Part shown: positions 1 through 12,100 of the stretch, one piece after another
How positions within the stretch are numbered: position 1 is the first letter of the stretch
Layout: every line of letters starts with the position of its first letter
NCBI RefSeq assembly: GCF_037975245.1
Contig: NC_092564.1
Coordinates: 5,446,484 to 5,510,483 of the forward strand
Direction of reading: 5' to 3'
DNA length: 64,000 nucleotides
From: Apostichopus japonicus
Taxonomy: Eukaryota; Echinodermata; Holothuroidea; Aspidochirotida; Stichopodidae
Program-made: the position numbers and the translations under genes
The notes under the pieces: model-generated
Told to the model about the DNA's origin: nothing
The model's database searches: none
The model's input: the letters and a program-made list of their open reading frames with translations, nothing else

Positions 1-316
1 TAAATGTAACTAAACTCAGTAAGTCTGCATGGAAGCATCATAGTCAGAGAGCCAGAAAAAACTTGTACTGTGTTATCAATTTTTGCTGTCATGGAACGTA
101 AACAAAACCATAGGGAAAGTAACGTTTTTTAAGAATTTCGTGAAAGGGTAGGGCATGCCATGTCAATACACTTGAAAATTGAAATTCTGGGCACAATGTG
201 GAAAGTGAAAAGTTTCCTTAGTCAATCAATTCTTTTTCCCCCTCCTAAGGATTTGTGAAATTAATAAGTCTTTAGTTCATTTATTATTATTTCTAACCTC
301 CCTCTATAATCGTCAG

Positions 317-3300
317 GTATGCAGAAGTTTACACAGCAGAAGAAGTGGCCCTCATCACCAGAGATAAGCTGATCAGGCTGCAGTCACTGTACATCAACCA
401 GTTCAAGCGACTACAGTATCTCATGAAAGAGAAGAGAAGAGAATATCTATCCGGTCTCCGGAAGGAAATTCCATTATATGGTGAGACCCCCATACAGTAT
501 TTCAAGTTTTGCTTCTTATTCAATTTTTTTATACATTAGTTCAATGTTAAGCTACTTCATGTATTGTCTTTTGTCAGGCTGATGGCACCTAATGACAATG
601 GTTGTAGCAATGATTGTTGTACAAAGTACAAAGAGAGTGTACTTCATATACAGAACTAGGTTAGTTTTAGGATGACCCTGCATGGAGGTCTTGATGAATA
701 GTACTGAAGAAATTCAACTCTGTTTTTAATGGAAATGTATTTTTCATGTATGATATGCTGTTGTTAACTATAATTATTATTTGGAATTTTGAAATTATAC
801 CTAATATTTTTTTCATGTTCTGAGAGGGAAGGGGGGGGGGCAAATTTCCTTTAAGCAATGAACTGCTTGGTGAATATGACTGAATGTTTATCAGTTGATC
901 TGATCAGAGTTGAAAAAAAAATTCAAAGTCATAAAATCAATGAGAACCAGATGAGCAATCCAAACAAACAATGAGGCATACTGTTTGATATTGTGATGCA
1001 ACTGTCAACAGGTCCCAACCTCGGAAGAATGTCAGATACAAAGGAGAAAAAGAGGTTGAGAAAACTGAAAGCTATGATGTCATATAGAAAAAGGAAAGGC
1101 CTGTGCGCTCTCCTGCACAGGAAGTCGAAGAACCGACGGATTCAGGTGACGCACGATTACGACGGACCCGTGAAGGAGACGAAGCTGCCCGTCTGTTCAT
1201 TTTCAGAAGGAGAAGAAAAATGTGACAGACCTTGTGTCCCTCTCGTCAAGTTTTGCATGGACCGTATCCTTATCTCAAACCACAAATATGGAAATATTAA
1301 AGACAGTTCTGGAAAGATTAAGGCAACTTTTGCAAGGTTAAGAGAGAAACCTAAGTTCAGAGTACTACCTATTGTTATAGCTTATAGAATATAAGTAGAA
1401 TGAAGCTTCATCAGCACTGTCATGAAAAGGTCAAAGATGAAGTTATTGTATATGGTCATATGAACAACAGCCCATGATAACAAATGCATTGAAGCCTTAC
1501 AATCTTGGAGGTTGTGGGTTCGAGCTCTGACCAGCTGAATTAAGGTTGAAATTACCTCCAGGACCCTGTCCTGTAATGTTCTTCCAGATAAACCTGAGAA
1601 CAATTTTAGCGTTCAAAAGTTTGAGTCACAGTCTTGAAGGCCCACTGCTTGTCAGATATAATATAATATGGTTTTCTGTGTACAATAACACCTTTACAAT
1701 TGTGCGCTTGTGTAGCAATTTGCTCAGTTTTCATAGCAGTTTGTGATGCGATAGGGGAAATCCCTGAGATTGGTTACACAAATCTAATGTAATCTACAAA
1801 CCCTTTGCTAGATTTCTTTGAAGTTCCTTACTAAAAAGCCTGGAGCAAAACAGTGTTGTTATTTGTTGATTAGTTAGAATAAATTTTGCATTGTAAAATT
1901 TAATTTGCAAGAAATTCACTTTCTTTTGCAAGCAAACATTACCTCCTAACTTTGGCTGACAACACTATTCATTGCAGATTTACCTAGTCCTACATAGCTA
2001 ACTTTGGTCAAGATGTTTTTGTTATCATTATATGCAAAGAATACTTATCGGCTTCTTGTACCTCTTGATGGGGGCAGGGAGGAGGGTGGAAGGGGAAGAG
2101 GAGAAGAAGTACTTCATAGTATCACTGGGAATATTACTTGTGATAGAAAGATTGGTGGAAATCTTGACACCCATGTAAGCATTTATCCAGAGTGGTCACT
2201 TTTCAATGCCAACAGTAGCTTACATATGCTGTACATAGATAAATAAGTACTAAATCTTGGCAAAGTAGAAGTGTTACCATATGTTTGACATAATAGATTA
2301 TCATTCCTACAATTGTATCAAAATTGATATGGAAGAAGCATTCTTTTCCTTTACCATCATCCTGTTGTCAGATGTGTTTCTAGACCCTCGTCAGGTTTTG
2401 TATAAACGTTGCAGCAAGGCCTCGGGCGTCTGCCAAAGAGCTGCCATACCATACTACAAAGGCTTTACCTGCAAGCTTCACCACGAGGTCCCACCATACA
2501 CTTCCAGATTATGGAAGCCTACTCGCTTGCAGAAGGTTCGTATTTTTGATTCAGTTTACACAGAGATGTTTTGCTCGATTGTTTCTGAGTTAATTTATTA
2601 AGCATTCCTCAGACAGAATGATGTTCATTTAATGAAATGCATTGAAAGCTTTCTCCTTGTTTCAGACAAATGAAACATACACTTTATTTTTTTCTCTTTT
2701 TTTCCAAGGAAACTGTAAAATAAATTGGACTACATTGCTGTGATATATTGTAAGCAGATTTGTGGCAAATGTTACAATCACGTAATTTAATACTGTGTTT
2801 TAGTTGCTATTTTCTCTTTTTCTGGGGAGGGGGTGGGGTTTGGAAAGGAGAATGATGGGACGGGGAGATGAGGAGGGAGAATGGGGTTCTAGAACCAATC
2901 TGTTTCTCTTGACATAATATCTTATATACTTCTTAAATCATAAAACTGTAACCTGTTGGTGATATCTAGTTTCCTGACACATTTTCTGATCTATCATTGA
3001 CGTATTTCTTCCCAGCAGAGGAGAGAACCTGCCCCTGTCCCACTCTCGTTGTTCAACGAGTCATCCATCTTGAGCAGCCTTGAACCTATGGATACTACCG
3101 AGCCAATCCCCTTCAACCTTCCAAACCTCTTATCTCTTCCAAGCACATCCAAAACTACCGCAGCAATGAGCGTGTCCCGACAGGGCTCAGCTCAGGTAAG
3201 ACAAGAACATACGTCAGTTCCGTCGGGCGCTGACAAAGACAACCAATCAAATAAAAGCCAAGAGACTGTCGCAGCGGTTCCACCTGAAGCAGGGACAGCT

Positions 3301-3570
3301 TCAGGGCAGGCTCCTAACGAGCCGACGCCCAAATATTCCACGGACACTCCCCCAGGCTTGGTTGCCTCAGGTATGCCAGCCAACCAGCTGTCGAGTAAAA
3401 CCACAGAAGAAAAGCCAAGCAACCCTAAACTCACCTCACATGGTCAGGAAGAAAAGCAAGTCTGCAAAGATGGAAAAGATACCACAGAAGAAACGGAGGC
3501 AGTGATCGACGTTACTGGAATAAGTCAGGAACCAACAGCAGACGGCACTGCCTTGGATGTTCAGACTTAA
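317..3570 (+). CDS. KANSL2: KANSL2-like NSL complex subunit (3' four coding exons, 5' partial)
   Basis: Exons at 317-480, 1012-1263, 2372-2535 and 3019-3570, with stop TAA at 3568-3570. All junction phases agree, and the gene continues upstream of the window. The first exon encodes the helical stretch [20 protein letters not shown], which is nearly the vertebrate KANSL2 sequence. Exons 2 and 3 together make the second C3H-type cysteine/histidine finger (Cys pairs, then KFCMDH, VLYKRC, VCQRA, TCKLH). The zinc-binding His of KFCMDH is formed across the splice junction (C at 1263 plus AT at 2372), which supports the weak donor GTATCC at 1264. The last exon is a 183-aa Ser/Thr/Pro/Gln-rich low-complexity tail with no recognised domain. 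KANSL2 is known as a nuclear subunit of the NSL complex with the histone H4 acetyltransferase KAT8/MOF. The assignment is confident; the tail is poorly conserved and cannot be checked by homology here. Confidence 0.9.
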
Positions 3571-4560
3571 CTGAATTAAGATCACATCGCTAGGAGTAGA
3601 AGGCTATAAGAACGACAGAGAGAGATGAGTGGGATGGAGGGGCGGGTAGGAAAGTAGCATGTACTGTTTGCTGGGGTTAGCTAGTGGTACATTGTATATA
3701 CATTATATATGTTGGACTACTGTATTACAGCTGCTGTTTGAGGGAAGTAAAGAGGAGGGGGGGGGTGGAGCAAAGCCTCCAACTTTTGTCACTTTTACAT
3801 CATCCACTATAACTTGTCTGTCAGAGTAAGTTCTAGTCTTGCATTGAAGGCTGTCTATTTTTTATTCAACTCCTTCATATTAGGGGTAATGTTCAGGGAG
3901 GAGAGCCAAATTCTAGGCACAAGATATTGGCAGGGCTGTAGCCTACTAGATATTTTCAGTTGTTACAGAATATATTGGCTGCTTTGTAAAGGGTATTTCT
4001 ATTTGAATCCTGTTTCATCATTGTAACATTTTCCCGACCAGCTCGTCCAGCACTTATTTTCTCAGAGAAGTGAATTTTAAGGGGGATTTTAACTGTTACT
4101 TACTGTTTTGAAATATAGTTAAATGTGCTGCAATGTTTGGCTGCAGCTATGAGGCCGATGACCAAAATCAATATATACAGTACGAAGGTTAATGGTAGAG
4201 ATATATATTCTAGTTCTCACTCAAGATATAAGAAGAATTGTGTCAGAAGCTTGTTTCATTACTGTGTGTTCTTACAGTAGTAGGTCAGGCATTTTTCACT
4301 ACTTGAATTTGTGGTTTCACTTATACTGTTAGAAAGTCAGATCTCATATCTTTGCTGTTTCTGTAAGTTGTGACTTTCAAGCTTTGTGACACTTTGTGAC
4401 ACTATACTTCAGGAGTAATTTTAAAGTTAATTTTGTAAGAATGGCAATTAGACCCCTCCTGTGAACTTGGAAACATTGCATTCTCTTGGGAAGTCCATTT
4501 TAAATTTAAATTTAAAAGTGACGAGGAAATAAAAGAATTGCACTGGTATAACTAGCTTGC
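3571..4560 (+). other. 3' UTR of the KANSL2-like gene
   Basis: No coding potential follows the stop codon. A canonical AATAAA lies at 4528-4533, and the sequence downstream becomes T/G-rich, so cleavage near 4550 is likely. The UTR carries a G-rich run near 3756-3767. The exact 3' end is inferred. Confidence 0.55.
4528..4533 (+). terminator. Candidate polyadenylation signal AATAAA of the KANSL2-like gene
   Basis: First AATAAA on the + strand downstream of the stop codon, about 960 nt into the 3' UTR. A second AATAAATAAA cluster at about 4650-4660 is an alternative. Confidence 0.5.
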
Positions 4561-6128
4561 TGTATTTTGACTTTCATTTGTTAAAAGCTGTCTTTGTCAC
4601 TAACCAGATCACCTTACAACTTATTCCTAAAACTTTCAAAGAAACAGGAAATAAATAAATGAGGGGGGGTAGGGGGTTACTTCACTGAAAAGTAAAAGCT
4701 GTGGAGTAGCAGAAACAGAAGAACACTTGTCTTGAGATGTCTTACAACAGTATATTTCATCATAAAATTTCTTTTTTCATCTACACGAAAAGAAAGAACC
4801 TGTTACTAGGTTTCTCATAAAATGATACAAAATCACATTAGTTGCATTCTTTCATCTACCCTGAAAATTGCACTCCTCATCACAAACGATTTAGTTGAAT
4901 CGTGCCAATGAAATATTTAAGGTGATTGACATAGATAAACTGTTGAAATCCACAGATCGGTTACAATTGTGTGAATCTCATTACATGTAATTATTTCCTG
5001 CACCCTTCTCCTCCACAAAAGAAAACCTTCCTTTACATTATTATAAATTGAACCAACCAGCTCTCTTTGGACTAGATAAAACTATTCTGTCCCCAATAGT
5101 GTGCATTCTCAGAGTTCCTGTCTCTGAAAAGTTCTTTACTGAAAATCATAAACAAACTCCAATATTCCTTCATATGTTCTAAAAGTTCCTGTCTCTGAAA
5201 AGTACTTTACTGAAATCATAAACAAACTCCATTATATTCCTTCATATCGAATAGGGTCAAGTTAAACGCTTTAATTCCCTTAGAAATGCTCAAAGGGTGT
5301 CAATATATAGAGGATAGAAAAAGTTCAACAGTTTACTAATTGTGCAGTTGATACCAGGAAAAACACTGATGACCTTCAAAACTTTGCTGTGAATGTAACA
5401 TTAAAGTATGAAGTGAAGTTACCAAGATATTTGATGACCAATCTTGTCTGTAAAAGGAATATAAAGTGGCAAAAACAGGCCAAAATGATCAAAAAGCCTC
5501 AAGAAACAACACGGTTTATAGTTGCTTGGTATTCATAATTTTGTGAAAATTCTAGAGTTGACAAGGCTTCTTGGTGACAAACTCCATTGAAGTTTTGATC
5601 ACACGATGATTCTGTTTGCTTCAGTCTCTATATTAAGTCCCGTAACATTGTTGTTCTTACCAGAAATGAGGCATGTACGTAGGATTTTCTATGCACTGGT
5701 GAAATTTAATGAAAACGTGGAAGTTTTTATTGAAGACAGTCATGGGGGAGTGGTGTCGTTCTGTATAATATAAGAGTCCTTAGATAACAAAAGGGCAACT
5801 ATCAATTTTTGGTATGTCGATTACATAGTCACAAAACTTTCCTAGCTATAGCGTGCTATAATTGGAGCTAATAAAGCAGATCTTTAATATTTGGTACAGC
5901 AGACTCTTCTGGAATAAAAAAAAGTAAGGGCTATGGGATATACAAGGTCCTATGTAATCAGCTACGTACTAGACAACAGTTCCCCTCTCCCCACATCTTC
6001 CCCCTCCCCGCCCCTAAGAAACAAATGCATCACCTGTTAGCCTCCTACCCAAAAATATGTGATCTCTTCTTGTAATAACAACCAAATGTGAGATATTTTG
6101 GCATTTTTCAATGCTTCTGCTGTTACTC
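4561..6128. other. Tail-to-tail interval between the KANSL2-like and PPIP5K genes
   Basis: No ORF of note. It presumably contains the PPIP5K 3' UTR, read on the - strand; TTTATT at 5726-5731 is a possible PPIP5K polyadenylation signal. A direct duplication of about 70 bp occupies roughly 5112-5247, with both copies containing GTTCCTGTCTCTGAAAAGT. Confidence 0.45.
5112..5247. repeat. Two-copy direct duplication of about 70 bp
   Basis: Two adjacent copies of a segment share GTTCCTGTCTCTGAAAAGT, then a stretch containing ATAAACAAACTCCA, and end in CCTTCATAT. They are separated by small indels. This is a local tandem duplication in the intergenic tail of PPIP5K. Confidence 0.7.
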
Positions 6129-9100
6129 CTAGCTCTCTGATTCCTCTGCTGCATCTGTGAGAGAGAGGGAGTCGTCACGGTAACGATAGTGAGTATTCCA
6201 TTGGTCTGGCCTATCCATTTCGGATTCCCAGTCTCTATTTGAGCAGGACGAGTGAGGAGATCTGTTAGCGATCGGTTCTTGCACAGAATCGTTTGGAGTG
6301 GTCGGCTGTGAATCCATCGGACTTCCAAGAGGAACATCGTCATCGTCATCTTTCTGTGAGTCCTAATCCGGACAATAGCAAAATTAGGAAACAATAGGCT
6401 ATTGTTAAAAAAATTGCACAAAGGATTATATTAAGGAGATGGTTGGAAGAGGGAGGGGTGTGTGGGTGGGGGGGAGGAGTTGATCATCCCGATAGTCATC
6501 GGCATACTGTAAATCTAAGCTATAAAATAATAGCAAGGAATCCATGGGGCCCATTTTTCAAGGGATCACATAAGGAATAATGCCATAAGGGGATGAGAGG
6601 GCATCAGAACAAATGTAATAGCTACTCTCCTTTTCAAGATATTAATTCAGTAATAATAGCTTGTAGCTAAGGCTGTGTTTACATGATGGATCAGGACCCA
6701 ACGATCGGGGTACAACATTAAAACAAAGCACAAGGGCCCGACAATGTGTTCAGGGTCGTAAATGAGGCAAATTATCAGTGTACAACATAACATTACATTA
6801 TGTAAATGAGGCAAATTAATGATAGTGCTCACCTGTAGTTTATTCATTATCTTTGTAAGGTCAAAGGTATGTCGTGTATTCTCCGGTGAGGGCCAGGCAC
6901 TGGAGACGTTGGACGACGGATTGCTCGCTGATCGGCTGTAGCCAGAGTGGTCGCTGAGATCTTTGTGAACAAACCGCTTGGAAGCAGGGCTATTCTGTCG
7001 AACGTTGAATTCCATCGTTCGCATGTAGTGTTGAGAGATTCTTCCAAAGAACTCGTCAATTTGTTTCAAAGAGAGAGAATTATGTAGCGTCTCTAACGGG
7101 CACACCGAGGATAGCTGCATATGATGTTCCAAACCTACAGAATATATAAGAGAACAGTGCAAGGTGCGGTCGATCCGAATGAGCAGACTACGCATCATTA
7201 AATGCAATACGAAAAAGGGGAGGGGGGGAATTGACAAACACAAATTTAAATTTGCAATGTTGAATATTAAATTGTATCAAACTTATGTGAAAATACATTT
7301 AATTCTAATGCAATTCAAAGTGGAGGGTATACAGCTAAGTTTAATCCAATCTCATGAACGGTTTAGGCAAATCCTCGTTGGTGGGTATACCAGGAAGAAG
7401 AGACTACATTCACAACCTCTGCCTTGTGTCAAGCTTGCAAAAGATCGGTATTAAAGCATAGTTACTGGTGATTTTGAGCAAAAAACAAATAAACAGTGTG
7501 TAAGCTGCATGTATCAGGCAGATCAACATTAGCATTATAGAAAAAAACAGGCAGGAAGTTAATTGTGCTGCTTTAATAGCATGTTTAACAATAACAATTA
7601 TATTAGTTTGCCAACGAAAAAGGATCAAATGCTTTGATAAAACTGTTAGAAAGCCCCTTCGAATGTGAATAGTAAAAACTAGTGGCATACATGTTTGTAA
7701 GAAACAGATCTCTTGCATCATTATGTTTGGATGATGCAGCAAAAAAATAAAGAAGAAGAAAGGCCAGTGGAATTATTGATTCCTTGCCACAAAATCTCTC
7801 ATTCAATTACCCATCTGGTGTTAAGGGCAACTGAGTTAAATTTTAATTCAGAACCCAAAGATCAAAGAATTCCATCTCCCTAGACCATCGCAGATATATC
7901 TGTAATACTCGTTTGCGGGCACCAATGAATTAAGTCACTGATATTAAAGGATTGTGCAGTGTGCAATTTCAATGCCAAAATGTTTCAATATTCAGAAATG
8001 AACAATCTTACTGTGTTTAATATTGTTGCACAGAGACACTGTGAAACCATTGACTAATCCTAACTTATCCTAGTCAGTTCTGCCATGAACCTCTAGCTTT
8101 TAATGATTGTTTCAAGGAATGACAGCTAGATGGCTCCATTTAGTTACCTACGAAATATTTTGACCTATCACTGGCTCCAACAGAGCATGGCTACAATACG
8201 TACCAAGATTGAGATTCACTAAAGGCTTTCAAATTTTGACAGCTGCTGTTGATCTCATATAACCTTTGACCCCACATGAACTACTAGAAGGATAGTGCTC
8301 TAAGTTAGGGGCACTTATTTACCGATTTTGATATTGATCAAAACTGTAGTTAAAATGGAGAAAGTTGATTTTCCACATTGTACATTATTTTCAGAGTTAA
8401 ACCACTGGTGACTTCAAGTGACCATTGACCTCCACCAATTGCTAGAGCAGCAGAGAACTCAGCATAGCTTCTTAACAAAGATTACAGATTTTCATTTTGC
8501 TGACCTCATAGCACCACTGACTTCCAAAACTACTAGAAAGCCCGCACCCATTAAGGCTTCATCACTAAAGTGATAATTGTTCAGAAAGCTTTTTTATGCT
8601 TATATGGGGTTTTGTTTGGCAACTGTTTACCTCAAATGACCTTTGCATCTGCTTTTAAACATGCTAATGATGCATTATGATGCCGATAGCAATTGATAGT
8701 TTCGTCTTTTCTGTGTGCATCTATTGTGTTTGTTCTGTAACCTTTGCTGTACCACCATTTGATAAAGATCATGCTGGTGTTGTAACCTCAGGTCCTCTAC
8801 ACCCACTATTACAAGTCAAGTACGTATGAAATCCCACCACACACTACCCAACTGGTCTCCACCCATCATCGAACGTTGGGACCTAGTTTTCGATTATCGT
8901 TGAGAATTATGGCCTTACAACCAACTCCCAGCACACCATCCGACTGATTAGCGCACGTAACGACGGTTCGCCATCAACGAAGGGAGATCATGTAGGTCAC
9001 ATGCAAATTTATTACTCTGTGATTGGTCACATTCTTTCAAACAAACTTTGCAGTCTTAGTCGTGAACCACCGCACACTGACCACTGCCAGTCATGAAAAT

Positions 9101-12100
9101 GCAACATGTTCAGTATTCCCCTACCGAAGCCGACAGAACTTAAAACTGGCAATATCTAGATCAGTTGTAGTCATCTTAAATACACGCACACTGCTGGACT
9201 ATCCACAAATTTCCACACTTTTTGCCTTCTTTGTACAACATTAGAATCACTCAGAAAATAGCAAAAAGCATGAATTCCAAATGCTGTATTAACGTTATTT
9301 TCTCTTCTATAAGCTTGATGGAGAGACAAGGTATTTAAGGTAAATAAAGTACTTAAGGAGTAAGCAATGAACGGACAGCAATTATACAAGCACTTTCCAC
9401 CAAGTGAAAGAAACATGGTTTAATGGTTTAACAACACCCCATCACACTTGTGAGCAGTCCAGAAAAACCACATGATATTCAGACAAAATAAACATACATT
9501 TGTTGCTAATTGTACATCCTGACAAGGTTGGCACAGATTTGGAGTATTCCTGTAATAACCGCTGTAACAGACCTATCGAAATTGAAAAGACGAGATGCTG
9601 AGAAAACTGGTTCCTTATTTTTGCAAATTTCTACCCTGTGTCATGGCAAAGGTTGGTCGAGGCTTACGCAGGACGTGTTCCATGAAAATGGGAATTTTTT
9701 AAGTCCCTCCAGACAGATCCTACCTAGGTTTTCCATCCTCTCAAAACAGGACTTTGAGTATTTAGGTTATGGCTACGAAGTACATTGTGCAGTATGCTTT
9801 CCAAGGAGACACAGACCAAACCATCATCATTTGTTTACATGATAGAGACAACTATGATGAGCAAATGTCTCAAACAGCAGAGAAAAATCTTATTCCATTT
9901 GGGAGATATCGACAGGTTTGAAGTTTCTCCACACACAATGTTGAAGGACTTGATCAAGTCTAAATATGACATCACCGAGCCACATTGATTTCTTAATTAA
10001 AAACAAATGTATATTTTCTAAATGGAGATGTAGACATTTTTTTCAAATGCCAAATCTAAACTATCTAATGGCCGATGGCGTGAAAACTATGCACTCGATG
10101 TGTCTAAGCATTACAAATTTGGAAGAAGCAAATCTGAAATGGTTAGAGTGGTGAAAAAGCTATGAGGATGCCCTTGCTCACCAAACAACTGACCAATAGC
10201 CATACCAGGGCACAGAAGGGCTTTATCACGTCCCCCCCACCCCTGAAAACTATTGTGCCCCACCATCTGTGACACTATCATATATATAACAACTTCACAA
10301 TTACACAACTTCACATTTTTCCCCTCCTTACATTGCTGGTGCCCCTCCCACTCACAATTCCTGGCTACTGGCGTGAAAAATAATGAACAAATTCCATCAC
10401 TCAAAGACTAAATTCTCGGAGTCCCAAACCACTCAACCATAAAAGCATTGCTGATCACTCTTTGGATATGACCTTCTCTGACAAACCCCGTTCTCTTTCA
10501 ATCGGACCTGAAGAGTTTGTCGTTAGTTACTGTACCTTGATGAGATGACAGATGAGTTGCTCTTCTCCTGAACACCTCCTGGCTAAACAACCAGTCACTG
10601 CTGGTCAGCTGGGGAGCGCTGCTGACATTGAAAAGGCCTCTGTTGAAGACAGACATTTCTGCATCTGCTGTGAAAGTAACCAAACTGCACAAATGAAACT
10701 CACTTCATCTATGTTTGTTGATAAAAAAGAACAATTTGAAGATGATTTGTGCATTAAAAATAACTTCCGATTCCATGACAATTTTAACTCTCATTGACTC
10801 ATTTAATGTCCCTGGTTGTCTTATCTTCAAATGAAAAAAATTGCATTAGAATATTGGGCAGTTCACAACCATCTGTTCTCTGATGAACCATTGTAGTCAG
10901 CAGGGGACATATGAACCACAATGACCCAATGTAGTAAGCAGTGGACATACTAAGGTTGTATTAGAATATTAGGCAGTTCACAACCATCTGTTCTCTGATG
11001 AACCATTGTAGTCAGCAGGGGACATATGAACCACAATGACCCAATGTAGTAAGCAGTGGACATACTAAGGTTGTATTAGAATATTGGGCAGTTCACAACC
11101 ATCTGTTCTCTGATGAACCATTGTAGTCAGCAGGGGACATATGAACCAAAGTTACCCAATATAGTGAGCAGTGGACACAATATGGTTGTATTAGAATATT
11201 GGGCAGTTCACAACCATCTGATCTGTGATGAACCATTATAGTCAGCAGGGGACATATGAACCAAAGTTTACCCAATATAGTGAGCAGTGGACACATTAAT
11301 GTTGTATTACAGTCTTTGGCAATTCAAAACTGTCTGTCCTGTGGTGAACCTATCATAGTGAGCAGGGTACATATACAACCACAATGACCCATAAGTAGAG
11401 GGCAGCATTCGTACTCAGCCTTATTACGGCATTAGAGTGCAGCATTCACGGCATTTGGCAATTCACAACCATCTGTTCTACGTTGAACCACTACACTGAG
11501 CAGCTATCATACTGACAACTGTAGGATAATAAATTCATAGCATCATACCCTCATCGATAGAATCCTCTTTCCTGGAATACTGAGCCTTGCTCTTTTCATT
11601 TTCTGCAAGAACTGACATGAGCTGTATGGATGGCAGGGAAGTCCTGGATGTTTCTGTTTTACTGTCATGTTTTGAAGCCAGGCTTTGGTCGCTTTGCTTC
11701 GTCTCGTAGTCGTCCATTTCATTCTCGGACATGTTTTCGATCGGTGATGCGTTACCCTGTCCAAAACAGGCAAAAACATAAACATGAAAAACATCTTCCC
11801 TTGTAAGCCAAAACAATACTGTCAACATTATTTTTCTTTTAATATATAAAACTTAGTAAACCATGACAAAAAGAGCATTTTCGAGATGCGAAAAAATACA
11901 AACATATCTTTGAAAAATTTGCTAATGAACTGGAACAAACACTCCATGTTTCCTGAAATATTCCATAAGTTAAAAATCAAATATTTTCAAAATAACTTGG
12001 TACATCAATCGACAAAACTACAGTTTATCTGCTGATATGTCATCACACACAGATACGGTTTCGGACAGAAATTGTATTAAACCTGTAGAGATATGAAATG

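Noticed and set aside
1500-1535. B-box-like GGGTTCGAGCTC as a tRNA or SINE
   Set aside because: No A box at the right distance and no closing stems.
6014-6421. 135-aa minus-strand ORF over the last PPIP5K exon
   Set aside because: It is in the wrong frame; the exon 6129-6353 in the PPIP5K frame ends in the expected acidic tail.
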